64,000 nucleotides of DNA, taken from Hallella multisaccharivorax DSM 17128 (lineage in GTDB: Bacteria; Bacteroidota; Bacteroidia; Bacteroidales; Bacteroidaceae). Location: the NCBI RefSeq assembly GCF_000218235.1, contig NZ_GL945017.1, positions 523,297 to 587,296 on the forward strand, read 5' to 3'. The position numbers were made by a program, and so were the translations under genes. Shown here in pieces: positions 39,021 to 48,427 of this stretch; positions within the stretch are counted from its first letter, which is position 1; each line of letters opens with the position of its first letter. Under the pieces are notes generated by a model. It had not been told where the DNA came from. It made no database searches and saw only the letters and a list, made by a program, of their open reading frames with translations.

Positions 39021-41201
39021 TTACACATTTAACTGTTTATTAAATAATTCTGTGTAATATCCGTTATTTCTAAGCAACTCTTCGTGTTTGCCGCACTCTA
39101 TAATTACACCTTTTTTTAGGACGATGATATTGTCTGCATGTTTAATTGTACTTAATCGGTGGGCTATAATAATAACTGTCCTATTGGTATAAAATGACTT
39201 TAAATTATCTATTATGTCATTCTCATTATTTGCGTCTAGTGCATTGGTTGCTTCGTCCAACATAACATATGCCCCATTCTTATATATAGCTCTGGCTATA
39301 CATAGCCGTTGTTTTTGGCCGCCACTTAAATTCATACCATCTTCCCCGATGATAGTATCATAACCGAGAGGAAGGCCTGTTACGAATGAATGTATTTGGG
39401 CTTGTTTCGCCGCATCAATAACTTTTTCCATATTAACCTTCTCGTCACATAATGATATATTCTCAGCGATACTCTCTGTAAAAAGATATCCATCTTGAAG
39501 TACTACAGAACATCTCTTGCGCCAGTCCTTCAAATCAATGTCTTTATAGTCAGTTTTACCAAGAGAGATTTGCCCTTTGGTAGGCGTGTAAAAGCCTAAA
39601 ATTAATTTAAGAAAGGTTGATTTTCCACTCCCACTTTCGCCAACAATTGCAGTAATTTTTCCCGGATATATTGTACAAGATATGTTGTTCAGAACATTTT
39701 TTTGAACAGCGCCCGTATATCTAAATGATACATCTTTAAATATTATAGGTTTTACACATGAGTCTACTTTAGTCTTATTCTTATACAAGTCATCCTCGTC
39801 TTCTTCTGCACTTATTTCATTTATTCGTTCAGCACTAATTTGAGCATCTTGGAATGATTGTATAAAAGATGAAAATTGATATAAAGGTCCATTAAGTTGT
39901 CCTAACACATAACTTATTGCTACCATCATACCCATTGTTATAGAACCACTAATAACAAACTTTGCACAAAAGAATGTTATTAATATATTCTTAATTTGAT
40001 CAATTAACAAAGCCCCGATATTTTGAACTTGAAGGAGTTTAACACCTTGCATGTTTATGTCATATATTTGTAGTTGTTTTTTTGTCCAACAATTCAATTT
40101 ATAATCTTCACAATTATTAAGTTTAATATCTTGCATGCCTCGAATCAGATGTATAATAAGGCTCTGATTTTGACTTACTTGCAGAAATCTTTGGTAATCT
40201 AATATTTTTCTCTTATTTTTAAACATATATATCCAATACAAATAACATATTGCACCAATTATAAAAATACAAATTAATTGCCAACTATATTGAAATAAAA
40301 CGATTCCATAAATGATAAAACCAACAATAGTAATAGCAATTCCTATAAGAACAGAGGTAAGAAAATATTCTATCTTATTAAAGTCCTGAATTCTCTGAAG
40401 TAAATCGCCAATCATTTTTGCGTCAAAAAATGAAATTCTCATTTTCATGAGTTTTTCTAAAAAATGACAAACCATTGAAATACTTACTCTGTTACTTATA
40501 TGGGCCATTAGCCAACCGCTTACAAAACGATTGGCGCACATGCCAATAATAAGTGCAACTTGACTTATTAAAATACAAGTTACAAGTCCCCCGTCCTTGT
40601 TTTCAATTCCCAAGTCGACAACACCCTGTGCTAAAAAGGGAAAAACAAAACTTATTATTGATGATAAAAAAAACGAAAACAATAATTGATATATAAGTTT
40701 CCTTTGCGGTCTTAAAAACAAGCTATAATTGACATAACTGTTGGACTGCTTATTTTTTATTTCATCAGTAGAAAAATAAGAATTGGGTTGAGGCAATAAG
40801 ACAATGCCCAAATCATCGCCAGAATGTTGATCTGCAATAAACCCTCTTTTGAAATCCCTTATGTTATATAGAATATTACCAATTGCAGGGTCACCTATAA
40901 GAACCTCATTTCTGAAGACATGCCAAACAACAACAAAATGTGATCTTTTCCAAAAAATAATGCAGGGTGCATTAAAATTTTCTATAAAATCACAATGCGA
41001 TATTTTCATTCCTGTCGAATCAATATTGATATTCTCAAAGGCTTTTTTTATTGTAAGCAATGTTGTGCCATTCTTATATAAATTGCACAAAACTTTTGCA
41101 GATACCACATCTATGTCTTTTCCGTAATATTTAGCTATCATACGAAAGCAGGTTGGCCCACAATCTTTTTCGCTTAATTGTTTAAAGAAAGGATATTTCA
41201 T
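39021..41201 (-). CDS. Peptidase-containing ABC exporter (C39 PCAT)
   Basis: The 726-residue protein combines three domains: an N-terminal C39 cysteine peptidase (Q8, catalytic C14 in EKDCGPTCFR, H88 in WKRSHFVVVW, D104 in IGDPAIG), six membrane helices (about 160-440) and an ABC ATPase (Walker A VGESGSGKSTFLKL, signature LSGGQKQRLCIARA, Walker B YVMLDEATNALD). Such exporters cut leaders after a double-Gly-type motif and pump the peptide out. The matching precursor lies three genes upstream. I start at MKYPFFKQL (41201), because the peptidase fold begins there; it overlaps the GNAT gene by 20 bp. Confidence 0.95.
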   Translation of the reverse strand: MKYPFFKQLSEKDCGPTCFRMIAKYYGKDIDVVSAKVLCNLYKNGTTLLTIKKAFENINIDSTGMKISHCDFIENFNAPCIIFWKRSHFVVVWHVFRNEVLIGDPAIGNILYNIRDFKRGFIADQHSGDDLGIVLLPQPNSYFSTDEIKNKQSNSYVNYSLFLRPQRKLIYQLLFSFFLSSIISFVFPFLAQGVVDLGIENKDGGLVTCILISQVALIIGMCANRFVSGWLMAHISNRVSISMVCHFLEKLMKMRISFFDAKMIGDLLQRIQDFNKIEYFLTSVLIGIAITIVGFIIYGIVLFQYSWQLICIFIIGAICYLYWIYMFKNKRKILDYQRFLQVSQNQSLIIHLIRGMQDIKLNNCEDYKLNCWTKKQLQIYDINMQGVKLLQVQNIGALLIDQIKNILITFFCAKFVISGSITMGMMVAISYVLGQLNGPLYQFSSFIQSFQDAQISAERINEISAEEDEDDLYKNKTKVDSCVKPIIFKDVSFRYTGAVQKNVLNNISCTIYPGKITAIVGESGSGKSTFLKLILGFYTPTKGQISLGKTDYKDIDLKDWRKRCSVVLQDGYLFTESIAENISLCDEKVNMEKVIDAAKQAQIHSFVTGLPLGYDTIIGEDGMNLSGGQKQRLCIARAIYKNGAYVMLDEATNALDANNENDIIDNLKSFYTNRTVIIIAHRLSTIKHADNIIVLKKGVIIECGKHEELLRNNGYYTELFNKQLNV

Positions 41202-42063
41202 GTTGTAATACAATTCTTTTAAAATGCTTGCACGCACATTGTTTTAAAAAAAAGAAGTACAGTTTTCGTAATTTTATAGAATTAACATCATAATAGAATA
41301 TTAAATATTTGATGTTGGGATTTTTTAATTTTATCTCAATAGATATCATCTTCCATATACTACAAAGCGCATTAATATTTCTGTGCGTCTCAACAATATA
41401 TGTGCAACAGAATTCAATCGTGTACTTGTTCTTTTGATTAATAATAGTCCATCCTATCAGCTGTTCGTTCTTGTCAAAATAGCATTTACATCCTTTATTA
41501 TCTTCCATAGATAAAACAGGAGAAAAGTGTTCAGGAATTGATTGCAAATTAATATATTGCGCAATCTGCGTTTTCTTCGTATTACTAATCTCTTGATAAT
41601 CAACCATTGAATAAGGATTATTGCGCGAAAATGATTTTAATCGAGGTTCAACACCCATGACCCAATCTTCTTTTTTAATAAAATATCCAAGACAATCTAT
41701 GGCTATTGTATTAAATCCTAATGCGTACCAAAAATTTTCAATACCATATTTTTCATTGTCATATACCAACATATTCACAATATACTTGCATAATGGTTTA
41801 TTGACCTCATACAATTTGCATAACAGATTTTTAGCAACATTTTGATTCCTATAAAGAGGTAATATATATGTATAGTGTAGTATACATATATCGTTCTTAT
41901 TTTCGAATATTACAAATCCTAAAACCTCAGCGTCGCAAAGTGCGCAGATTATTTGGTATTCAGCAAGTTTTTTAGAATAGAAAAATTGAGAAATGACTTC
42001 TATAATAGTATCTTTATACTTGCTTTCTTTTATACTTGATATATAGTATAATGCTTGAACCAT
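41182..42063 (-). CDS. Two-domain GNAT-like protein of the RiPP cluster
   Basis: The 293-residue protein has an N-terminal GNAT acetyltransferase domain (about 20-140): the strand-turn AEVLGFVIFENKND, then LHYTYILPLYRNQNVAKNLL, where the RNQNVA turn corresponds to the acetyl-CoA pyrophosphate loop (usual RxxGxG/A, here Asn in place of Gly), and FWYALGFNTI. The C-terminal half (about 150-293) looks like a second, diverged GNAT fold (LIGWTIINQKNKYTIEFCC, YIVETHRNINALCSIW). It begins 3 bp after the radical SAM gene. It could acylate the peptide or protect the producer. No close family is recognised. Confidence 0.65.
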   Translation of the reverse strand: MVQALYYISSIKESKYKDTIIEVISQFFYSKKLAEYQIICALCDAEVLGFVIFENKNDICILHYTYILPLYRNQNVAKNLLCKLYEVNKPLCKYIVNMLVYDNEKYGIENFWYALGFNTIAIDCLGYFIKKEDWVMGVEPRLKSFSRNNPYSMVDYQEISNTKKTQIAQYINLQSIPEHFSPVLSMEDNKGCKCYFDKNEQLIGWTIINQKNKYTIEFCCTYIVETHRNINALCSIWKMISIEIKLKNPNIKYLIFYYDVNSIKLRKLYFFFLKQCACKHFKRIVLQHEISFL

Positions 42064-42066
42064 CAG

Positions 42067-43515
42067 TTAATCTAAGGTGAATTGGTTTTGAGAATTTGGT
42101 GAATTGGGACACCTCGGGTCGGGATGAAGAACCTTAGCTTGGCCATAGGCCTCTATCACTAATTTCCAGCATACACCTTTTGAATAACGACAATGAATAA
42201 AATCTTTGCATTTATGGCATGCAGAATCATGCGGGAAATTATTTGAAGAGAGAAAGTATAGAGATTCCGCTTTAGTAGATTCCCACAGCTCTATAATAGA
42301 ATGCTCATTAATGTTACCGATTTTAAAGAAAGAATTCCAATATAATTCTTCACAGATAGTAGCTGTACCATCTGGAAGGATGACAAAACCATCGACATTT
42401 GCAGAACACAGTGGGCGTTCATCAAATACTTTGGAGTTTTTCATCTCACATTTCTTATAGATAAATGTATCATCGACAATAGGAATGTCAACCGTTTCCC
42501 TGATTTCACTAATATATGAACGCATGTCATATACCTGTTGAAGAGATGGACGTATTTTCGGATAATTATCATCTGACTTATAACAGCTAAATCCAATAAT
42601 TGAAACAACGACTTTAGATATATTCTTTAGAGTATTTGCGAACAATAATACTTCATTAACATTCTCAATGTTACAAGTAAATTTCGACAAAGTCGGTTTG
42701 AGAATAATTCTCAACTTCTTTGAATCAGCATATTGTATACTTCGTTTTATATCATTTACATAATTGCCATTTACACATAAAGTCTCATTAGCTACACTTT
42801 GCTGTAGTGTATCTAGCGAAAACTGTATGCTTTTCAAACCTGAGTCCACTATACAATCAATAACCTTGTTAGACAAAGGTATTTTTGTTGAAATGTCAGG
42901 ATAGTAACCGTTAGCGGTCAAGGTCTTTGCTATTTTTGTCCAACCTTTTTTAAGAAAGAACTCACCGCCAGTAATATCAATCCTTTCAATACCTACACTT
43001 TTTGCTTGTAAAATGAGGCGACACCAAACGTCTGAAGAAATCTCTTTGTGAACATAAGATTTGTTTGCGTAGCAATATATACAATCCGTGAAACATTGTA
43101 ATGTTGGACAAATTAAAAGTGTTTGTGGATATGACAATCTTCTTCTATTATGATTTAGAGGGGGCTCTATATAAAAGAAACTTTCAGCATACTCATCACG
43201 CTCGTAAGAAGCATATTCTAATACATACGATGGAATCATAGATATGACACCATCATAAGAAATTGCAAGCTCTTTCTTATTATGATATAACGATTTTATT
43301 ATACGATCTGCATCTACGTCAGAAATGTGTAATCTTTTGGATATAATATCCAAAACACACTGAGTTGTACGTTTTCCATTGAAAAGACTTAAAATCCATG
43401 CATAAACAGGGTGTATAAATGCAAAATATGCGTCACTATTCTCTGTCGGATTATTCTTAATTATAATCCGATCCTTATCATTGACAAATTTGTACTTTTT
43501 GTTGAATACTTTCAT
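42067..43515 (-). CDS. Radical SAM/SPASM RiPP maturase with fused PqqD-like domain
   Basis: The 482-residue protein begins with a PqqD/RRE-like leader-binding domain (about 25-110, FAFIHPVYAWILSLFNGKRT). The radical SAM core follows, with cluster cysteines C141, C145 and C148 in CFTDCIYCYA and the GGE motif in DITGGEFF. The C-terminal SPASM region has a further set of Cys (CSANVDGFVI, TICEELYW, CHKCKDFIHCRY, KGVCW). SPASM enzymes install thioether or C-C crosslinks on precursor peptides. It starts 31 bp after the Cys-rich precursor gene and is the likely maturase. It was possibly acquired with the AT-rich island. Confidence 0.92.
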   Translation of the reverse strand: MKVFNKKYKFVNDKDRIIIKNNPTENSDAYFAFIHPVYAWILSLFNGKRTTQCVLDIISKRLHISDVDADRIIKSLYHNKKELAISYDGVISMIPSYVLEYASYERDEYAESFFYIEPPLNHNRRRLSYPQTLLICPTLQCFTDCIYCYANKSYVHKEISSDVWCRLILQAKSVGIERIDITGGEFFLKKGWTKIAKTLTANGYYPDISTKIPLSNKVIDCIVDSGLKSIQFSLDTLQQSVANETLCVNGNYVNDIKRSIQYADSKKLRIILKPTLSKFTCNIENVNEVLLFANTLKNISKVVVSIIGFSCYKSDDNYPKIRPSLQQVYDMRSYISEIRETVDIPIVDDTFIYKKCEMKNSKVFDERPLCSANVDGFVILPDGTATICEELYWNSFFKIGNINEHSIIELWESTKAESLYFLSSNNFPHDSACHKCKDFIHCRYSKGVCWKLVIEAYGQAKVLHPDPRCPNSPNSQNQFTLD

Positions 43516-43546
43516 ATAAAAAGTCCCCCAGTAGAGATGTTAATTG

Positions 43547-43777
43547 TTAAGGTAATAAAGTTTCTGAAACTTTCTGCATTTCTTTTTCAGATTGCAGTTT
43601 GCTAAGGTCGGCACTATTACCATTGCCGACATTTGAGTTCTGATTTCCTGGCTGACAAGATTTTTTACATGATTGAGTGCAAGAGTCTCCTGCTTCAATC
43701 GCATTCATTTGAGCATCATCAAGAATCTGAGATTCTGCTATTGATGCAAACTGGGAAAATGACAATTTTCTTTCCAT
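43547..43777 (-). CDS. RiPP precursor peptide, Bacteroidales GG-type leader, CxxxCxxxC core
   Basis: The 76-residue product has a hydrophilic-amphipathic leader (about 1-30: LSFSQFASIAESQILDDAQM, then NAIEAG) that ends in Ala-Gly, a double-Gly-type site for the C39 exporter. The predicted core (31-76) begins DSCTQSCKKSCQPGNQNS; cysteines C33, C37 and C41 are evenly spaced by four, placing them on one face of a helix and making them natural targets for the adjacent radical SAM enzyme. The rest is Asn/Gly- then Lys/Glu-rich. I start at MERKLSF (43777); an ATG at 43828 overlapping the upstream stop would add 17 residues. Confidence 0.85.
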   Translation of the reverse strand: MERKLSFSQFASIAESQILDDAQMNAIEAGDSCTQSCKKSCQPGNQNSNVGNGNSADLSKLQSEKEMQKVSETLLP

Positions 43778-43824
43778 AATTAAATCGTTTATAAATTTGA
43801 CATTATGTAAAACTGGGGGACATT

Positions 43825-46125
43825 TCATCTTAATCGGTCGTTGGATGGAGTGTAATCTCTATATTCATCTACGACTCTTTGACCTTTATTGAATACATAT
43901 TTAAGCGACAATCTGAATATTGGTCCAATGTGGCGTTGATAAGAGTAATATTGACCGTCAACATAATAGAATACTCTTTTAGCATCTCTTGCAAATACAT
44001 CATTAAGAGTTAATCTAAGCTGAAGATTCTTTTCTTTTAACATCATATATTGTAATTCAAAATCTAAAGAGCCATTTGCTGTCACATCCATTAAAGAGGA
44101 TTTGTATGTTGAATAATAATTCCCATCTATTGATAAGTAAATCCTACTTGCTGGAGAGTAACTTATATTAGAATGAATGTTATAATTAACATACGAACAC
44201 TTTCGATTAGCAGGCAATGAGAATTGGTTTTTAAAGTTATATAGCTTATCATAAGCGAGGTTGAACTGGAATTGCCCCATAATTTTCTTGTCTGCAAAAC
44301 GATACGGTATGACTATGTTTGTCTTAAACGTCTGTTGATCTGCAATATTCTGATAGGTACTAGACAAATGTTTACCATTTGAGGAAAAAACACTTCCAAT
44401 GAAGTCATATGTTAGTATATATGAAAAATTAAGATTCATATATTTAAATAGCGTGTTATAAATAACAAAGCCGTATGCTTTATTTGGTTTCAGATCCCGA
44501 TTACCATACATAGATACCATATCATTTGCCTGTCTTTCTCCATACACCATCCATGAATATTTAGGCCTGTTTATATTTGAGACAATACCAATAATCGAAT
44601 TATAATTGTTCATATTAATATACGTCAACAAGGATGGAAAGAAATTGACATAATGTTTGCTGTTGTTGTTATTAGTTGAAGAATATGTATATTGTGTGTT
44701 TTCTATTCGCAAACCAAGACGTGTAGATATTCGCTTAGAAAATGTATACCTTGCTTGCGCATATAAACCTATTAGTACTTCATGACCAGAAAATGATTCG
44801 TCAACATCATTTCTATCCATGTTGACATGTGAATAGATAACATGATCTTTCACTTTATTATAGTCCATCTGTAGCCCATAAGAGAATAAAAAGGATTTTA
44901 CTTCTGAGTTTAAATCTATATTAAATGTATTCATATATCCATTCATTCTCAAGTCTGAACTCTTGTATACCTCATCTTTTGCCAGGTAATCAAATTTAGA
45001 GTTATCATTACCGTATGAAAAGGCATATGTTAAATAGCCATTTGTCCTTTTGTTGATAGAAGGTAAAGTATATGACAATGAAATATTATAAAGGTCACTA
45101 TGGGCATGTTTGTTCGCAGTATATTGATTGATGTTATAATTATTCCAAATTAAATCGGCACTGCCTTTGTCGTAATATACAAATGCATTAAGACTTAATT
45201 TAGATTTGTTTGTAAATTCATAAATTGTACTTCCTCTATATGTAAACACATTATTCCTACCATCGCTAAAATTATGGTCATCAAGGATTTTGAGACCATT
45301 ATACGACAAACTATCTGTAGATGACTTGTATACTCTTTCGTTTGCAAATGAAAGCGTGCCATTATAAAGCCATCTACTTTTCTTTACCATATAAAAAATA
45401 TTTCCACCAGTATCATACATTCCATGTGGGAAAAATGAAGTAAAAGCATATGGTTGTACTGACTGACCTAGGGGTATATTGCTTTTAGTATTAATATTTA
45501 TAACAGCCTCAGTGGATGCACTATATTTCCCAGAATTGACGAAAGTCAGTTCTATATTTGCAACAATACTTGCAGGTAAACTCTCCAAAAAAGCCTCCAA
45601 TGATTGGGTTGAAATATTTTGCTTTACATTATTTACATATATGACTGCATTTTTTCCACCCAGAGAATAATTCCCATTAGAGTTCTTAACAATTCCAGGA
45701 ATATGACGTAATGCATCTGACAATTGTAAATTTTGCTCCATCTTCATTTTCCCAAAATCGACAACAACCATTCCATCTTTCCTGTATATCCAGTTACTTT
45801 CAACCACGACCTCATTCAGCATCTCATATTTGGGTTTAAGATAGTATGTTGCCCCATTACTTGTTAATTTTGTTGTGAGAGAATTAAAAGATATATGGCT
45901 CATAGAAATAATATGGCTATCTTTCAATGCAACACTATCTAATTTAAAGTAACCATGGCTATCTGTTAAAGCAAACAACTCACTATTATTGTCGACTTTT
46001 ACCAACACATTAGCAATGGCAGTAGAATCTATTTCATCGAATACATATCCATCTACAACTTGTCCAAATAAAGGAAGGGTTGCAAAGAACAGAAACGACA
46101 TAATGTATACTGTCTTTTTTACCAT
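43825..46125 (-). CDS. Outer-membrane beta-barrel (TonB-receptor-like) of the RiPP cluster
   Basis: The 766-residue protein has a signal peptide (MVKKTVYIMSFLFFATLPLF), a carboxypeptidase-regulatory-like domain (VVDGYVFDEIDSTAIANVLV), a plug-like region (LQLSDALRHIPGIVKNSNG) and a large barrel of the outer-membrane beta-barrel family 3 type. It is the first gene of the cluster and ends beside the precursor gene. It may release the mature peptide across the outer membrane or take up a ligand; without a TolC gene in the cluster, an export role is tempting but unproven. Confidence 0.85.
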   Translation of the reverse strand: MVKKTVYIMSFLFFATLPLFGQVVDGYVFDEIDSTAIANVLVKVDNNSELFALTDSHGYFKLDSVALKDSHIISMSHISFNSLTTKLTSNGATYYLKPKYEMLNEVVVESNWIYRKDGMVVVDFGKMKMEQNLQLSDALRHIPGIVKNSNGNYSLGGKNAVIYVNNVKQNISTQSLEAFLESLPASIVANIELTFVNSGKYSASTEAVININTKSNIPLGQSVQPYAFTSFFPHGMYDTGGNIFYMVKKSRWLYNGTLSFANERVYKSSTDSLSYNGLKILDDHNFSDGRNNVFTYRGSTIYEFTNKSKLSLNAFVYYDKGSADLIWNNYNINQYTANKHAHSDLYNISLSYTLPSINKRTNGYLTYAFSYGNDNSKFDYLAKDEVYKSSDLRMNGYMNTFNIDLNSEVKSFLFSYGLQMDYNKVKDHVIYSHVNMDRNDVDESFSGHEVLIGLYAQARYTFSKRISTRLGLRIENTQYTYSSTNNNNSKHYVNFFPSLLTYINMNNYNSIIGIVSNINRPKYSWMVYGERQANDMVSMYGNRDLKPNKAYGFVIYNTLFKYMNLNFSYILTYDFIGSVFSSNGKHLSSTYQNIADQQTFKTNIVIPYRFADKKIMGQFQFNLAYDKLYNFKNQFSLPANRKCSYVNYNIHSNISYSPASRIYLSIDGNYYSTYKSSLMDVTANGSLDFELQYMMLKEKNLQLRLTLNDVFARDAKRVFYYVDGQYYSYQRHIGPIFRLSLKYVFNKGQRVVDEYRDYTPSNDRLR

Positions 46126-46151
46126 ATTTGTATTTCATTATAAAAACGCTT

Positions 46152-46159
46152 TAAAGTTA
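46152..46159 (-). promoter_or_regulatory. Possible -7 box (TAACTTTA) of the RiPP operon
   Basis: TAACTTTA on the minus strand is one base from the TAnnTTTG consensus and lies 26 bp before the start at 46125. It is the only candidate seen. Confidence 0.35.
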
Positions 46160-46283
46160 CACATTTTTATAATAACTACCAAGTTTTACGAGCTCTTTTT
46201 CACGAAACTGTTCGATAAATAACATTTTTTAGTTCCCATCCTGTAAAGTTGACCTTTGGTACCAGGCCTGAGAGCAAACAACT

Positions 46284-46460
46284 CTATTCCCGTCTGACCT
46301 TCGCCGCATAGATAAGAAGTGTGAAGACCTTCTCACCATCACCCGCAAATAATTCTATCGACGATTGGTCAACAAAAACATGAAGTCTCCGTTTCTTCTC
46401 ATTTACCAAGACACAGGCCTTTGCAATTCTGTTAAACTTTGAAAAGCAAATAGCCGACTA
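46284..46460 (-). pseudogene. C-terminal fragment of a GH32 fructanase
   Basis: Read leftward, this codes for IAKACVLVNEKKRRLHVFVD followed by QSSIELFAGDGEKVFTLLIY and ends AAKVRRE. The VDxSSIELFxxDGEKVxT pattern is the C-terminal beta-sandwich of GH32 enzymes (compare VDRSSVEVFVNDG). An in-frame stop at 46258-46260 on this count (about 46460) and the lack of any catalytic domain show that it is a leftover. It lies just outside the RiPP island and next to an intact GH32 gene, so the island probably replaced most of an older GH32 gene. Confidence 0.75.
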
Positions 46461-46628
46461 CTCAATCATTTTCCAGGGAACGCTGATTAAGTCGCGCCGC
46501 GATATAGGTCAACTTGCAACTGGACTCACCGCATCGCTTCTGTTTACCGGGAAGTATTAATATCTCATGACTATCCCTGACTAAGAACTGAGTAGTTGCA
46601 AGCTTCCCTTATTCATTCAATTCTCCAA
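46461..46628. other. Decayed spacer
   Basis: No gene or repeat is recognised between the GH32 fragment and the intact GH32 gene. The GC content returns to that of the fructan locus. Confidence 0.4.
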
Positions 46629-48389
46629 TCACTTCAACCCATAGATCTTTGCATTTCCTCCCTTGACGGTTATTTTGTTGTAAGGCTCTGAGGGGAAGAC
46701 GATATTGGTCATTGCCATCTTGCCGTCGGCATCAAAAGCCTCGATGGAGCTCTTGTCGATGAAGAGCTGTAGGGTCTTGATGCGGCCGCGCGTCGGAGCC
46801 TTTGTCACGGCAGCGAAATCGTTGCTGAAGCTGATGTCGCCACTCTTGGTGCGGTCCATGGAGAAAGTCTCATTGGCTGCATTGTAGGTCATGACGACTT
46901 GCTCACCCTTGCTATTGGAGAGTGTGACTGTGGCGTTGCCACGCAGTTGGATGTCGACACGGCAAGCAGGAGAGAGCGAAGCTTGCGCTTTCTTCGAGAA
47001 GGCAGCGAACACCTCGGGTGACGGCTTCACGCTGACATAGCCCGTGTCTTTGTATTCGAAATAGCCAAGGTCGCGCGCGATGCCGTTGGCTGAGCGGTAC
47101 TGCTTCGTTGGCAGCTGGTTGGCATACTGCCAGTTGCTCATCCACGGCAGCGCGACGTGGCGGCCGTCGGGCGCGTTGTCGAAAGTGACCGTAGCATAGT
47201 GGTCCTTGCCCCAGTCCATCCATTTCGTCACCTTAGGATCGGTGTCGCAGGTAAACTGATGGCCGTCGAAGGTGCCGGTGAAGTACTGTGTGGCTGAGCC
47301 ACCCGAAGGACCACCGGGGTTGATGTTGCAGATCAAAATCCACTTACTGCCATTCTGATTCTTCCCGCTTCCCTCTTCATTCTTCACCTCAATGAGGTCG
47401 GGACATTCCCACACACCGTCATGCGATCCATAGCCATCTCCAAACGTGCTCTCAAAGGTCCAGTCCTTGAGATTCTTAGAAGAGAAGATCTTCATGTGCT
47501 GACTCTCAGAGACAATCATGATCCACTTTTGTTGTGGCGCGTACCAGAAAAGGTGCGGATCACGGAAGTCTGGGATATTGGAAACAAGCACGGGGTTGTC
47601 CGCGTACTTGGTGAACGTCTTGCCGTTGTCGGTGGAGACTGCCATGCTCTGCGTCTGGGCCTGTCCGGCAGAAGTATAGTAAGCGATGACGGCACCCTTG
47701 CCATAGCCTGCGGTATTGTCTTTATCAACAACGGCTGAACCGCTGAAGATCGTGCCGAAGGCATCACGCTCTATGGGGTCGCCCTCAAACTTCCAGTGGA
47801 TGAGATCGGTAGAAGTGGAGTGTCCCCACGTCATGTTCTCCCATTGTGAGCCATAAGGATTATGCTGGAAGTACAGGTTCCACACGCCATCCTTATAGAA
47901 CATGCCGTTGGGGTCATTCATCCAACCGTAAGCCGGTGTATGATGATAGACCGGCCGCAGACGCTCCCGGTTCGTCGTGTCGAAAGTGTCGGAGAGCTTC
48001 AGTTCCTTCCAGCATGCAAAGTTCTTCAAGGCAATTTGTCCGCCTGGGTTGTTATTGCCTCGGTTGAAGGTAAAGTCAATGACGATGTTGCCTTTGGCAT
48101 CCTTATGGCCCTTCTCTTCGGCAATGATGCGCTGAAGGTCGAGTGGGACCATGTAGTCGGTCTTACTGACGGCAAGCTTGCAATTGAGCTCCTTGACAAG
48201 TTTGGTGTCCACTGATACGCGTATATAATCATTCTCCTGGCTCTCCTCCACGGGCAAGAGCAGGTATTTATGACCGGCTGGAACATGTATCATGGCATGG
48301 GTCTCACTGAGGAAGCTCACTGTTTGGGCCTGAGCCGGTAGCGCGAGAAACACAGCAGCGGCAGCTAAATACTTTTGAACTTTCATCAT
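46629..48389 (-). CDS. GH32 exo-fructanase with N-terminal beta domain
   Basis: The 586-residue enzyme has a signal peptide (LAAAAVFLALPAQAQ), an extra N-terminal beta domain (about 25-140), the five-blade GH32 propeller and the C-terminal sandwich. The nucleophile is D159 in GWMNDPNG, the transition-state stabiliser D277 in DFRDPHLF and the acid/base E328 in VWECPDL. It should release fructose from levan, inulin or fructo-oligosaccharides in the periplasm. It is the last gene of the SusC1-SusD1-GH32 unit; a 22-bp tandem array separates it from susD. Confidence 0.95.
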   Translation of the reverse strand: MMKVQKYLAAAAVFLALPAQAQTVSFLSETHAMIHVPAGHKYLLLPVEESQENDYIRVSVDTKLVKELNCKLAVSKTDYMVPLDLQRIIAEEKGHKDAKGNIVIDFTFNRGNNNPGGQIALKNFACWKELKLSDTFDTTNRERLRPVYHHTPAYGWMNDPNGMFYKDGVWNLYFQHNPYGSQWENMTWGHSTSTDLIHWKFEGDPIERDAFGTIFSGSAVVDKDNTAGYGKGAVIAYYTSAGQAQTQSMAVSTDNGKTFTKYADNPVLVSNIPDFRDPHLFWYAPQQKWIMIVSESQHMKIFSSKNLKDWTFESTFGDGYGSHDGVWECPDLIEVKNEEGSGKNQNGSKWILICNINPGGPSGGSATQYFTGTFDGHQFTCDTDPKVTKWMDWGKDHYATVTFDNAPDGRHVALPWMSNWQYANQLPTKQYRSANGIARDLGYFEYKDTGYVSVKPSPEVFAAFSKKAQASLSPACRVDIQLRGNATVTLSNSKGEQVVMTYNAANETFSMDRTKSGDISFSNDFAAVTKAPTRGRIKTLQLFIDKSSIEAFDADGKMAMTNIVFPSEPYNKITVKGGNAKIYGLK

Positions 48390-48427
48390 CGTTCGTTCTT
48401 AATTTTATTGGTTTTAAAATATGATTA

